Positions 1 to 11,087 of a DNA stretch of 64,000 bases are shown piece after piece. The DNA lies in assembly GCA_011503125.2 (NCBI GenBank), contig WWBZ02000051.1:3658001-3722000 (forward strand), given 5' to 3'. The DNA is from Botryosphaeria dothidea. Lineage: Eukaryota; Ascomycota; Dothideomycetes; Botryosphaeriales; Botryosphaeriaceae. Each line of letters opens with the position of its first letter. The stretch's first letter is position 1. Below the pieces are notes generated by a model that was given only the letters and a program-made list of their open reading frames with translations, had not been told where the DNA came from and did not search any database. A program made the position numbers and the translations under genes.

Positions 1-2
1 TC

Positions 3-1010
3 GGCGATGGATCCAACTTTTCGTATCCTTTCCTCGCCCCAGCATGGCAGCAAGGCGGAGGCCTTGTCTCAGCACTCAGTGCCTACCAATGCCAAACTCT
101 TTTAGATAAAGAGGCCATTTCGTTCAACGACACCGCCCATTTCGAGCGCGAGCTGTCCTTCACCGTCCGGAACATCGGCAACCTGCCGCAGGACTACCAG
201 CTCTCCAACCTCCCCGCGGTCACCGCCCACTCCTTCCGCGGCAACGGCGACCCCAACCCGATCAAGTTCTTCGCCAACGCATCCGCATTCATTCCCAACA
301 AGGAGTTCACCCTCAGCCTGACCCCTGACTTCGCCAGCATCGACGTCTTCCCCCACACCTTCTCCCTCGCGCCCGGCGCCGCCCAACGCGTCACCGTCTC
401 CGCCGACATCAGCATGTTCGAAGGCCTGCGCCCCAAGTGCCCGCTCTTCAGCGGCTGGATCGCCATCAACGGCACGCGCGACTCGCTCTCGCTGCCGTGG
501 GGCGCCATCGGCTGCTCGCTCTACGACCTCCCCGTCATCGACCGCAACGAGACTCTGACCCACCTCGTCGCAGCCACCAACGAGACCGAGTACAACGCGA
601 CCCTCAAGACCACCTTCGCCCTGCCGCGCATCGAGCCCAACCGCGTCTTCACCCTGCCCAAAACGAACGACAGCGTCGCGCAGCTGGGCGTCGTGTTTCC
701 GTGGCTGCAGTACAAGTTCAGCATGTTCACGCGCTTCGCGAACATCGACCTGCTGAGCGGGAACGGGTCGTGGGTGGCGAGGCTTCTCGATCAGAACACC
801 ACAACCGATGCGGAGCGGGTGACGGTGGCGTTTCAGAATTTTACGGGGCTGTTGCCGTGGGGCGAGTGGGCGGACGAGGGCCAGTATCGGTTCAATCTGA
901 GCGCGCTGAGGCTGTATGGGAATCCGAATGATACGGCAGATTATAAGGAGTGGGTTGTCAGCGATCCGTTTATCATTCGGTATCAGCATGAGAATAATAC
1001 GAGCCTTTAG
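3..1010 (+). CDS. Subtilisin-like serine protease, C-terminal part (5' end outside window)
   Basis: Open frame from the window edge to a TAG at 1008-1010 with no intron, so only the last ~335 residues are present. The first residues include APAWQQGGGLV, matching the segment that follows the active-site Ser helix in large subtilases of the minor extracellular protease (Vpr/C5a-peptidase-like) type. The catalytic triad must lie upstream. The rest is a beta-rich region resembling the Fn3-like domain of these enzymes, with several N-glycosylation sequons (NDT, NGT, NET, NNT). Inference: a secreted endopeptidase acting on extracellular protein. The family call rests on the QQGGGL segment and the Fn3-like tail and cannot be confirmed without the catalytic domain. 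Confidence 0.75.
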   Translation, partial: GDGSNFSYPFLAPAWQQGGGLVSALSAYQCQTLLDKEAISFNDTAHFERELSFTVRNIGNLPQDYQLSNLPAVTAHSFRGNGDPNPIKFFANASAFIPNKEFTLSLTPDFASIDVFPHTFSLAPGAAQRVTVSADISMFEGLRPKCPLFSGWIAINGTRDSLSLPWGAIGCSLYDLPVIDRNETLTHLVAATNETEYNATLKTTFALPRIEPNRVFTLPKTNDSVAQLGVVFPWLQYKFSMFTRFANIDLLSGNGSWVARLLDQNTTTDAERVTVAFQNFTGLLPWGEWADEGQYRFNLSALRLYGNPNDTADYKEWVVSDPFIIRYQHENNTSL

Positions 1011-1766
1011 ATGGAATCTTGTAGACGGGCCGGGGCGAGGGCAAGAAGAGACGACATGTAGTATGCACGGTACTGCCAACTCCCAATACATTTACGATGT
1101 TCTGAAGCGAAGGCCTCAATACCAATTTTCACATATTCAGGACGCTTTGGGGCATTCTTAGAATTTCCGGGCACACCAAGCAGACGCAACGCGATAGAGC
1201 CCTAATTTGGCACCCCTCATGTCAAGCCACATCTGGAAGAATGCTGTGGCGCCAGATCTCATGGGATCCTTGCTGGAGAGAGGTATTATCATAGTGCAGA
1301 AGCTCAATACCACCAGGTGCAGCCATGCTCTCTTCAGAGAAAGTTTGACACTGCTCACGCAGAAGTTCTCTGCGGATACGGCTGTGCGATTGTCAATGCT
1401 GCCAAGAACCTATCCAGGCGCATGGCCAGGCCCTCCGTAGAAAGCCGGGAAAGACCGGCAACAATACTCCGCATGGAGCACCAAGCGTGGCGGCGCATCT
1501 CTGAATGGCCCCTGAGGAACAATATCAGTGGTTAACAATGAGCGGCCAGAGGAACAATATCAACACCACGTACCAAGACATCACCACCAGCAACATAGCA
1601 ACAGACGATCTTTGTGCCGCAGCACTGGAGATTCGCTTTGTCCCCTCTTCTATATAGGATTCCGTTTTCTCGACACACCATCCGCATCAGGGCAAGTACA
1701 TACCACAGCTGACCCATACGATCATTCATTCCACCACACGACTAAACCACTACATTCGCTACTAAA
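1011..1766. other. Intergenic region and promoter of the secreted-protein gene
   Basis: No convincing gene. A TATA-like tatatagg at about 1650-1657 lies ~110 bases upstream of the ATG at 1767. The stretch just before the ATG is rich in short C/A runs, typical of fungal 5' leaders. Confidence 0.5.
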
Positions 1767-2222
1767 ATGCAACTCCAAGGCCTCCTCATCGGGACCCTGA
1801 GCGCCCTCGCTCTTGCCGCCCCCGCGACAATCGACCCCTTCTCGCTCCCTTCCGACAACTCCACCGGGCAGGCCGTCCTCATCCCACACGCCACCAACAC
1901 GACCTCGAACTCGACCCTCGAAGAGCGCGGCAAGAAGATCGTCATCTGGCACCGCACGCGCTACTGCGAGCACGCCAACGGTAAGGGGCGCTGCGTCAAC
2001 CAGGACTTGAAGGACCTCGAGTGCTACGGCTTCCAGCCCTTCTGGAACAACCGCATCTCCAGCGCGTATGTCAACCCCGGGTCGCTGTGCGAGATCTACG
2101 ACAGCTACCGCTGCAAGGGGCGCGAGGGCGTGGCACTGCTGATGCCGGGCCTGATGGATTTCAAGACCAAGGGGTTCAATGATAAGGCCAGCTCGGTGAT
2201 GTGTCGGTATGCGGTGCAGTAA
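1767..2222 (+). CDS. Small secreted cysteine-containing protein of unknown function
   Basis: Single-exon 151-aa protein. Residues 1-18 are a clear signal peptide (MQLQGLLIGTLSALALAAPA, cleavage near AAPA). A Ser/Thr/Asn-rich pro-segment with several N-glycosylation sequons follows and ends at LEERGKK, which could be a Kex2-like processing site. The putative mature part (~95 aa) has six cysteines, enough for three disulfides. The combination of signal, pro-region and compact Cys domain is typical of candidate fungal effectors or small extracellular defence proteins. I do not recognise the family, so no function is assigned. The start has A at -3 and a TATA-like element ~110 bases upstream. Confidence 0.8.
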   Translation: MQLQGLLIGTLSALALAAPATIDPFSLPSDNSTGQAVLIPHATNTTSNSTLEERGKKIVIWHRTRYCEHANGKGRCVNQDLKDLECYGFQPFWNNRISSAYVNPGSLCEIYDSYRCKGREGVALLMPGLMDFKTKGFNDKASSVMCRYAVQ

Positions 2223-3046
2223 GGGGAGAGGCTTTCTGGATCTTGAGCAGTCTTCGATTCTGGCATCTGTGCTTTTTCTTTTGGCGTTTGGGGGGACAAT
2301 AATAAAATTAAACAATTGCTGTGCCGTGAGGTGCAGGCTATATGAGAGTGTTCGTAGTCTACTTGTCTGCGATTAATCTGGAATCGGGGATAAAATGTGG
2401 CTTCAGGCGATAATCACACAGCCTTGTGGGAGATGTCCATATATTGCAGGATGTATCATGCACACCAGGTTGGACAGGCCAGGGGAATGAGTTGTAGAGA
2501 TTCTTGTATGCCTCTTCTGAACGGTGCCCGGACGAGCTGCTTCAATCATGTTCTCCTGAGTGAACTTCGACATTCGCGCAATAATACCCCCGCTATCTCA
2601 AAAATTACACTTCTGACGATCCATCCACAGTATTTGAGCAGCGGACGCCCTCATCCGTAAGGTAGGAATAACGCTGCGCCTTCCTGGGTGAACACTCCAA
2701 AGCAGCTGTCTGGGCGACGTCACTGGCCGCGAATCTGCCGAAGCCACTCACTTGTTCTCCACACCTTGTCGACAAGACTGTGCCACTTCACCCAGTATCT
2801 GCCGTGTGCTCTCCCTTGAAACCCGCAATACCACATCCGGAGCTAGTGATACGCACATACATATACCTACCAGCCAAACCACCACCTCAAGCTCGCCAGA
2901 TACCCCAATGTGTCGCATCACAAACAATCAACATGATCAAATCGGTCACCGCATACTACTCAATCAAGCCAACACCAGAAAACGGAAGCAGCACCCCAGC
3001 CACTCCACAAATCAGTTCCCTAAAAAGGCCCGTCCCTCCACCACCC
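2223..3046. other. Intergenic region between convergent genes
   Basis: No supported gene. The 2780-3200 part is C/A/T-rich simple sequence, and open frames here are antisense shadows of the minus-strand gene downstream. Confidence 0.4.
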
Positions 3047-3460
3047 TCACGCCCAAAACTCCGCAAACGGATCCTCCGCACCGCCGCTCGCCCGCGCAGC
3101 CTCCATCTCCATCTCCATCACCCTCTCATTCTCACGCTCCCTCCTCCGCACCTCCCTCTCCTTCTTCTCCCTCTTCCGCCGCGCGACCTCCTCCGCGCTG
3201 ACCTTGGTGGTTGTGCGAGCGGGCGCCGAGCCCCGACCAGCAGGGCTCGCGACACGACGACAAACAGCAGTGGTGGTGGTGAGACGACGCTGGGCGAGGC
3301 CGGCGGTCGACTTGTGGCGGCGCGCGGCGGCCTTGCGCCTGAGGGTGGCGTCGATGCGGACGTCACGGGCGTCGCGGACCTGCTTTTCGCGGCGCGCGGC
3401 CAGGCGGGCGGCGTAGGCGGCTTTGAGGGTTTGGTGGGTGTCTGTGGTGGAGGTGGACAT
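3047..3460 (-). CDS. Small basic charged protein with coiled-coil potential
   Basis: Single-exon 137-aa protein; ATG at 3460 in a good context (ACAACAATGTCC). Residues ~10-60 are Arg/Lys/Ala-rich. Residues ~88-122 are a dense run of alternating Lys/Arg and Glu (VARRKREKKEREVRRRERE), predicted to be a long charged helix. The C-terminus is DPFAEFWA. Base composition is strongly GC-rich at third positions, which supports coding. No family recognised; a nuclear or RNP-associated role is only a guess from charge. The upstream sequence (3461-3900) is pyrimidine-rich on this strand, as in many fungal promoters. Confidence 0.6.
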   Translation of the reverse strand: MSTSTTDTHQTLKAAYAARLAARREKQVRDARDVRIDATLRRKAAARRHKSTAGLAQRRLTTTTAVCRRVASPAGRGSAPARTTTKVSAEEVARRKREKKEREVRRRERENERVMEMEMEAARASGGAEDPFAEFWA

Positions 3461-4090
3461 TGTTGTGGTGAGGGGAGTGGGGGGGGTTTTTTTTTTTTTC
3501 GTTCGTGTGGTGAGGTTGAGGATGGAAGATGTTTGGTGGATTGGTTTTTTGGTGTGAGGAGAGTGTTCGGTCGCTGGAGAGGAGGAGGAGAGAAGCTTGG
3601 AGTGGAGGGTTCCTTTTAAATGGTGTGGTTTTTCTCAATGATATTGTAGTGCTATTGGGTATTGTGGTGTCGTTTCACCTTCTATTGTGTGGATTTTCGG
3701 TATTGTTGTCGTATTGTCGATCGATAGAGTGAATAGTTCTCGTTGCGGCCTTCGACTGGGTTGATTTTGGTTCTTGGATGGCGTCTTTGGATTCCCTCTC
3801 CAGATGGGAAAGACGATCGATGGGTCAGGCGTCGCTGTCCCACTTGGTCTCTCTCGGCCCCGACCACATCGCTCTGCTGAACTCAGGAAACAAAGATGGC
3901 TGAGTTGATAGATATACACCACCGAACATGGTGCTGTGCTTGGGCAGTGAAGGCTCAGTCAAGCAGGTATCCGCACGCCATTATCCATCTATCTGCCGCC
4001 CTCCTCACCGGCATTCTGCACGTCTCCGCCGCCGCTCCCCCAGCCAAACGCCCAGCCCATGCCATGTCTCGCCTCTCATCCCTCCCCCCA

Positions 4091-4887
4091 CTACTCCGGG
4101 ATCTCCTCCAGCAGCCTCTCCAGAGCCTGCTGCGTTGTGTTTGGCCTGTTCCGCTGCACCTGAGCCTGACAGCACGGCTGCATCCCCTTCCTGCCCCTCG
4201 CCTGCGCATCATTGAGCCACGCCACCACGCACTCCCTGCACAGCACATGCCCGCAGTCCGTCACGCCCATCGGACCGCTCGTCATGGCCGCCAGCATCGT
4301 GCTCTCGACCCCGCTCTACACCACGCCATCAGCACCGCCCACACGCGGAAAGGAGAAGAAGAAAGAATACTCACAACAACATAAAACACCCTCACGCACC
4401 CCGCACACCACCGCTGCCTCGTCCCGAGCACCCCAACCTCCAGCTTCAGCGCCCTCCCCGCAATCTCCTGGTCCTCGATCCACGCCATCGTGCCCACCAC
4501 CCGCGCCGCGCTCAGCGCGTTGATCGCCATCTTCAGCGCGATCAAGCCCGGCGGCGGCACCTCGACGACGGCCGCGGCCGCCCCGCCCCCCTCGAGAAAC
4601 CGCGCCACCGCGCCGAGCGCTTGCGGCCCGCACGTCCGGAGCGTGGGTGCGTGGAAGGCGATGGCGCGCGCGAGCAGCGCGTGGGCGCGCCAGTGCAGCG
4701 TCGCGGTCAGGAAGGAGAGGATCAGGTCGGACTTGGTGGCGATGGCGGCGACGAGGTCGGCGTGCGTGGTGTGCGTCTCGGCCGGGATGGCGAGCGTGTG
4801 CGTGGGTGTGTTGCCGTCGGGGAGGGGGAGGGCGATGCGCGGGGTGCGGCTGAGGGTGCAGAGGGGCGGGTTGAGGGCGAGCGACAT
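4091..4887 (-). CDS. RING-finger-like protein (two exons)
   Basis: Exon 1 4887-4375, intron 4374-4316 (GTGAGT...TAG, 59 nt), exon 2 4315-4091; 245 aa. The ATG at 4887 has good context (CCAACAATGTCG); the frame stays open upstream to 5211, so an extended N-terminus is possible. Residues ~161-164 form CAGC and ~192-200 form CGHVLCREC followed by VVAWL, the core of a RING, so the intron splits the zinc finger. The last ligand pair would be expected as CPxC, but the sequence has adjacent Cys in MQPCCQAQ. One coordinating residue may therefore be missing or replaced. RING proteins usually act as E3 ubiquitin ligases; activity here is uncertain. The ~160 N-terminal residues are Pro/Ala/Leu-rich and unrecognised. 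Confidence 0.65.
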
Positions 4888-5211
4888 TGTTGGTGGCGGG
4901 TCTGGCGGGCGGTGGAGGGCTTGGTTGGTCGGTCGTCGTGTCGCTGGGTTGGTTGGATTGGAGCCGTCGATGAGGATGAGTTGGGTCTGGAGCGGTTGGG
5001 TGTGGAGATCTGGGGATAGCTGCATGCATTGCTGTGGAGAAATGGAGCGGCTGGTGTTAATGCCGTCGGGCTGCCCTTCGCTGATGGTGAATGCCTCACT
5101 GACGCATTCAACACTGGCCGCTGGAGTTGCGCTCGCGTCCCCGACCAGGCTGTTGCTAGCAGAGCCAGGCGGAGGCCTCCTCTCTGCATCCGTGCGATCA
5201 CGAAGCTTCAA

Positions 5212-6157
5212 GTTTAAGCCGCGCGTCCGCGCGGTGCGGGCGGCCGCTCAGAAGACAGTTCACTCGCGTCGATGACTTCATCGCTGCAGCATGCCGCTAC
5301 TCGCTGCCCTCCGCTCGGCAGCCTGCAACTGTGGCTACGGTCACTCCAGTAGGCCAAGGGTGCACTTGTCGCCCTCCCAGATCACCACCGCTCCTCCGAG
5401 AAAGGTTTAGCGCCGCATTCTGTTGATGTGCGGGCACACCCTCCCATTCATAAGCGCCCCCACCCTCCACCTCCTCCTCTTTTTTCCCTACACTTGCTTA
5501 CACGGAGCCCCACAAAAGCCAACGGGCTGGCCCTCTCCCATGGGTCTGGTCGGGCAATGAGGCTACCCAGAACAATGTCTCACTTGGTTCGCGGCGTCTT
5601 CTGGCGCGTCAGTTGAACCGGAGGCACCAAGGCGTTGAAAGGCTGCCACGCGCAACGCACTTTCGTGGCATTCAGACCGTCGTGGACATTAGTATATACT
5701 TTCAATTCATTGTTTCGCTCTTCACTTGCTGATCTTGTGGTGTCTTGCCCTCTGTGACCTGTCCGTCTGCCGTGCCCGCCCTCACTTGTCTTCTCCTTCG
5801 CTTTGCCTTGCCGGACGCAGCGGAAGATCTTGCCATCCCTGACCTCATCGCATGCCCCGCCCAAAGCTCTTGAGTCTGGCGCTCCGCTCGTCGGTCGCGC
5901 CACCCGCGCGCCCAGCCGCGTCTACCTGACCTCACTAGCTTCTACCGCCACGCCACGCCACGCGCTCCTCACTGCGAATCGTCTCCATCCTCACCTGCAA
6001 GGCTGTGTTCCTCTTTACTGACATCAGGGAACACCAAAATCCCTCAATCTCGATGCGTCTCTTCCCCCAGGCTATCCCTTCTCCTGTATTTGGCTGGGCG
6101 CTCACTTCACTTCGTCTTTCCACAGTTCCAACAGCTTTGTAGCTCCTGCGACCGTCT

Positions 6158-6199
<42 letters not shown>

Positions 6200-7158
6200 C
6201 GAATCCCGCTCAGACGCTCCCCCAAAAGCAGACTCACCGTGTTCCCCCTACCGGCAGGCGATCATCGAGACGCGTGGCGCCATGATAACGAAAACCGAGG
6301 TTCAGACACATGCCAGACTGCCGCAAGCCCTGTCAACTCAATTTGCTTCCCTATGCGGAGAATCATCCATCGCGCACCATGTCGGCCGATTTGCATACTC
6401 CGCTGGCTGATCTGCCAGCAGACATGGGCAGGCATACTCACACTGCACGGAGACGACTTGCGGATATCTTTGGGATTCGAGAGACCATGGATTGGGGTTC
6501 AACATAGATCAGCGTCTTTCCTGATAAAAGAGCCGACCGCTCAAGCATATCATGTGCAAAAAATCGCGCTTGATGTTGTTTCGATGTCACCATGCATGGG
6601 CTTGTTCTCAACGGCTCAGTTCCCATGACCTATTGATGTTCTCCCTGGCACATCTTCAGCTGAAGCATTCATCATGATATGTTTGTAGAGATATATTCTG
6701 CATGAGTGCCCGGATGAATGTTTCAACTCTAAATACTTCTCACTGACCCGATGGCGTACTACACCACCTCACAGATATGTGGGAGATCCGAATCCAACTT
6801 GATTGTAGAACCACCTTCATGTATGGACTGCGCCAGTCTCGTCTTCAACCACGTCCATCTGACGCATGGAGTGAGGCACTTTCGAGTTCTCATGGAAGAA
6901 GTGAGTGCGGGGAATATCCGTATTGGGGATTTCCAGAGCTGGCCTGAGAAAACGTAGAATAATTCAGCTTCACCTCAGCTGAGATAGCCTTACTAGCCCC
7001 TAGCCCCAACCAAACGAGTGAAAATATCAATGCTAAGCGAGGTGGTTTCACAAATGGGCTTAGTGGGTGATCAAAACCTCGAGACCAGCTCTTCCAAGTT
7101 CACCATTCCACGACCAGACATTCACAACCACCCAGCCAAATCCTCAATTCCAAACAAG
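5212..7158. other. Intergenic region with a (CT)n microsatellite
   Basis: About 1.9 kb with no gene I can support. It contains a pure CT dinucleotide run at about 6162-6193. Open frames here are short, overlap on both strands and show no consistent third-position GC bias. Confidence 0.4.
6162..6193. repeat. (CT)16 microsatellite
   Basis: Uninterrupted ctctct run read directly from the sequence, in non-coding DNA. Confidence 0.9.
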
Positions 7159-8200
7159 ATGCTATGCGATTCTAAGTTCTTCGACACCAGGAAGCTCATC
7201 GAGAGGGAAGAAGCACAGTCCCACAAGGCGACTAGTGAGTCCCACCTCACCATCTCTAGAAGTGACCAGAAGCTAACCCAACCTTCCAGCGCTAGATCAA
7301 CTACGCCGCGCTCGTGCCGTCAAGACAGCGCCGTCCTCATCATCTCCTCCTCCGCTCCCAACGCCTCCTCCCTCCTCCTCCTCCTCCTCCTCCTCCTCCT
7401 CCTCCTCCTCCTCCTCCTCCTCCTCCTCCTCCTCCTCCTCCTCCTCCTCCACCTCCACCTCATCATCATCGCCAGCCTCCATCAAAATGGACGGCTACCG
7501 CATCCCGAAGCGCTCTCGCGCCACCCGGTAAGTCCAACCTCACCCGACCCGCCCCTCAACCCCACTGACAACCCACCCCACCAGCTCCCGCTCGCGCTCG
7601 CCCGCCCGCAACCGCAACCGCAACCGCACCCGCTCCCCGCGCTGCCGCTCGCGCAGCCCGCTCTACCAGACCGCGCGCCGCGTCACCTACTACCACGAAC
7701 CCTCCCGCTCCCGCTCCCGCTCCCGCTCCCGATCCCCCTCCTCCGAGACCGACCGCCGCCGCCGCCACCGCCGCCGCTCCCCCGCCCCTCCTCCTCCTCC
7801 TCCTCCTCCTCCTCCTCCCCGCGCCCGCGTCAACTCGCGCAACCGCGCCAGCGCCGCGCACCGCGACTTCACGCCCGTCCGCGGCACGCTGACGTTCGAC
7901 GACTGCATCGCGCCTCGCAGCCAGACCACCCCCGCGCGGGACACCTACCCTGCCGCTGTCCAGGAGCCTGCCCCGAGCAACAACAATAATAACATCAACA
8001 ACAACACGATCAACGGCAGCGCGTTCGTGCCGTACGAGCCGCTCAACGTCTCGCGCGCTCCGCAGCACGGCGGCGGCGGGGAGGGCGTCGTGCCGGTGCG
8101 GTTGGCGGGGTGGACGGAAGAGCAGCTGGAGCGGTTGTATGAGGGGGTGGAGAGGGCGAGGGCGGTTGTGGAGCGGATTGAGGAACGGCGGGGTGGTTGA
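7159..8200 (+). CDS. Poly-Ser / RS-rich low-complexity protein (three exons)
   Basis: Model: exon 1 7159-7234, intron 7235-7289 (GTGAGT...CAG), exon 2 7290-7527, intron 7528-7584 (GTAAGT...CAG), exon 3 7585-8200; 930 nt in frame, 309 aa. Order along the protein: a short N-terminus with KLIEREEAQSHKA; LDQLRRARAVKTAP; a run of 26 Ser encoded by pure TCC codons; MDGYRIPKRSRATR; an Arg/Ser region (SRSRSPARNRNRNRTRS) with repeated SR dipeptides; a Pro run; an Asn-rich patch; and a helical C-terminus (GWTEEQLERLYEGVERARAV). RS dipeptides are typical of splicing or chromatin-associated factors, so nuclear location is inferred only. Translation could also begin at 7018 in the same frame, or at the downstream ATG at 7487 (218 aa), which has the better context (CAAAATGG). 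Confidence 0.55.
7373..7450 (+). repeat. (TCC)26 trinucleotide microsatellite, coding poly-Ser in the gene model
   Basis: 78 bases of uninterrupted TCC. In the spliced frame it reads as Ser; the other two frames read Leu and Pro. It is a likely site of length variation between strains. Confidence 0.85.
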
Positions 8201-8507
8201 ATGCTGCTTGCAGTAACCGACGCGCGGATGGCGGCTTTCACTGCCCACAACATTCCTGTACACCTTCGGCCGGCATGAGTGCTTCGACTAGGGATGGGTT
8301 TGCGGGTTGTTACGGCTGGACGTGGTGGCATTGCATACAGGACTGCTGCTTGAGAATACTTGTTTTTCTCTGACGGGTATACTCTGGATGGTTTCTCCTG
8401 TTTTTGATAGCCGGTCCATGGCCGTCGGCACCGCTCTACGATGGTTCTCAATGATGATGTTTCTGTTTCCCCCTCCACCCCGTGTCCCACACACTGCCTG
8501 CACACAC

Positions 8508-9105
8508 CTACCCAGCCGGCCGTGCCTGCGTCTTCGCGAACTGCTCAAACGGCAGCCCAAACAACTGTGCCGAGCCAAACAAACCCATGATATCGAACCC
8601 CTGCGGATCCAGGGCCATAGTCGCGTCCACGTCGGGAAAGAACAGCGAGTCCGGAACAAACACGTTGCCGAACACATTATGAGCAGACGTCTGCATCTAG
8701 AGCCATTCCCGTCAGCCGCATCACCCCATCTGAGCGCGTCGCCACAAACCTCTGCCGGCAAGCCCACAGCCGCCTGTTCGCTGCTGTGGTCTCCCTTGGA
8801 GCCGCCGCCGTTCTCCTGTGTTTGCGGCATGGCCGTCGCCGATGCCGACCCCTTCACGGCAGCGCTGTCCCGCACGTGCTGCCGCGCGATGTGCGCGAAC
8901 TCGGCGAGCAGCGAGCCCGGCAGCGCGCCGCCGCTGCTGACCTCGAGGCTGCTGAGGTGCCCGGCGGCCACGTCGAGGAAGGCCAGGTTGAGCCGGGTCT
9001 CCGGGTGGGCCGGGTTGTGCACGACGAAGTCGAAGAGGATGAACAGGGCGACCAGCGGCATGACGCCGAGCATCCTGGACGACGTCAGCCAGGTCGGGAA
9101 GGGAG

Positions 9106-9142
<37 letters not shown>

Positions 9143-11087
9143 CACCACAGCGGCGTGTACGCCTCCTGCTCAATGTGCCGCGTGAGGTCGAGGATGGCGC
9201 GCGCGGCGTCGAGCAGCGCTTGCACGCTGGCGGCCTGCCGGGCCGTCTGCTCGCTGCCGCCGCCGATGTGCAGCGTCAGGCGCGCGAGGATGATGCTGAG
9301 GTTGTAGTATGCGAGGCGGGTGCGCAGCGCGACCGTGACGTGCGCGGGCCGCTGCATGCCGTGCCGCCGCAGGGGCTGTCCGGCTTGGAAGTCGAGCGGG
9401 AGCGAGCGTTTCCACGCGTCCAGCTCGGCCTGGACGTAATCGACGGCTTGGTAGTAGGCGTCGCGGGTCTTGAGGGTGGCGGTGACGGAGAAGAGGGTTT
9501 CGTGGGCCTTGGAGAGGAGGCGGGCAAAGCGGGCGTAGGCGAGGAACCAGTCGAGGTCGCCGAGGCGGGAGTCGGAGACGTTGGGGATGGGACAGCCGAT
9601 TTGGTAGTCCAGGATGGCCTGTTGCGGTCAGCGATGGTGACGGTTGTCTCTCGGGAATGTTGGCCCACCGATGGTATGCCTGCGCTGAAAGAGAAATCCT
9701 TTTCCAGCGAGTAGATGACCCAGAATGTTCGATGGCAGTCTTCGTTGACACCGTACATGCAGCCTGAATTTTGGAGACCAAGGACGCGGGCAATTCGCGC
9801 AGCCTCAGATATCAGGGTTTCATCCAGCTGCATTCCTGCGAAATTGAGAGCGAATATTGCCTGAACGTAGTGCAGTCAGCTACCGTGTTGACCGGATTGG
9901 TTTGGGAGGAAGAACCATTGCAGTCATAGCCTGGCATTCGTTAGCAGGATGCTGAGCAATCAAATGTAGCTGCATACCTGAGCATTTGTCAGGGTGCCCT
10001 TGGGGATCAGAATTTCCGGCAGGCGACACAGTGCGGTGTAAAAATACTTCCAAGCCTTCCCTCTTCCGGCTTCGAATGTACCGCCATCGTGGTATTGACT
10101 GCCGAGAGCAAGCACGGCGTGGTACAAAGCAAAGAAAGCCGCGGTGTTGGCCAAGTGATGATCTCGCTCGGACCCTAGAGCCTGCTGTTCGAACCTGGCG
10201 CGGTGCAAGAAAGGATAGACGGGGTGCACATTTTCAAAATATGCTACCCACATGTCAGCGCAAGCATGAAGAGCAGAGGTTATCTCTCCACCAACAATTA
10301 ATGTATGATTGCCTGGCTTCGTCAGATTCGCCTAGAGGATCTGTCCGTGAACAAGCAGTGAATGACTGGAAGAAATCTGTCGAAGTGGTGGTCTTTTCTT
10401 GCAAAATAGCCTCGATAGAGTCGATAATGGATCTGACCTTGGAATGGCCTAGACGGTGGGAAAGGGATGCCAATCGCGCTGCGGAGAAGAAGGTTACATT
10501 GGAGCTGGCAACTACAACAACGTCACTACAAGATCGGCGGGGAGGCTGAGTCAAGTAACGGACTGTATTGGTCATTTGCCTGGGGGGAAAATGGTCAGCA
10601 CGGAAGGAGTTGACGAGTGCAAGAGTGCATTCGTACTTTGCAGATGAAGTCGCTGCTGATCTGTCGTCCCGCGAGCTGTCGATCTTCCAGAAGAAAGTCC
10701 ATGAACAGCTTTTGGGAACCTTCAGACGCAGGTTCTTGCGATTCCCATGGGTCAATACCACGGGCACGGGATGAATGTTGCGACGAAGCAGGGCTCGGCT
10801 CGTTCGACTCGGCTCTCGGGACGGCTGCAGTGGGCACACGCCTCGAGCGCTGCTTGTAGGGGCTAAAGTGGCAGACAGAGCCTCGTCTCTGGACACGAAT
10901 CAGATGATGAAACAGCGGTGCAGAGATGGCAGCCTTACGAGGCAGTGCACGCACTGCGGGTTCGATGGGTGGGTTTCTGTCTTGGTGAGCGTCGAAGTGG
11001 AGACGGGATGAAGGTGGGCGCACTGATGCATCGGACCTTGCGGGCCTTGCACTCGTCACAGCTTCGTCCGATCTTGGCTTGATTCAT
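8508..11087 (-). CDS. Zn2Cys6 fungal transcription factor with fungal_trans-type middle domain
   Basis: Hand-spliced 11-exon model, 2013 nt, 670 aa. Exons: 11087-11024, 10976-10939, 10888-10637, 10579-10564, 10478-10296, 10243-9978, 9930-9916, 9860-9669, 9618-9146, 9074-8750, 8696-8508. Splicing restores a canonical binuclear zinc cluster near residues 10-43: CDECKARKVRC, a 9-residue loop, then CVHC, six residues and C. The middle domain carries the hallmark YFENVHPVYPFLHRARF and, further on, LISEAARIARVLGL and CHRTFWVIYSLEKDFSF. Together these are typical of the fungal-specific TF domain. A 15-nt micro-exon (AMTAM) is needed. The junctions around 10479-10640 are the least certain. The gene diverges from the CYP505-like gene and may regulate it (inference). 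Confidence 0.88.
9105..9137. repeat. (GA)n / (CT)n repeat inside a TF intron
   Basis: A ga dinucleotide run on the plus strand. It lies in the 71-nt intron 9145-9075 of the minus-strand regulator, where it reads as a CT tract between donor and acceptor. This makes that intron longer than its neighbours. Confidence 0.85.

Noticed and set aside
7018..7989. Long poly-Leu and poly-Pro frames across the TCC repeat
   Set aside because: They are the two other readings of the microsatellite. The poly-Ser frame joins the RS protein by consistent splice sites and phase.
8307..9714. Plus-strand frames of up to 292 aa opposite the transcription factor
   Set aside because: Antisense shadows of the GC-rich coding exons; they contain no motif and cross the TF introns.
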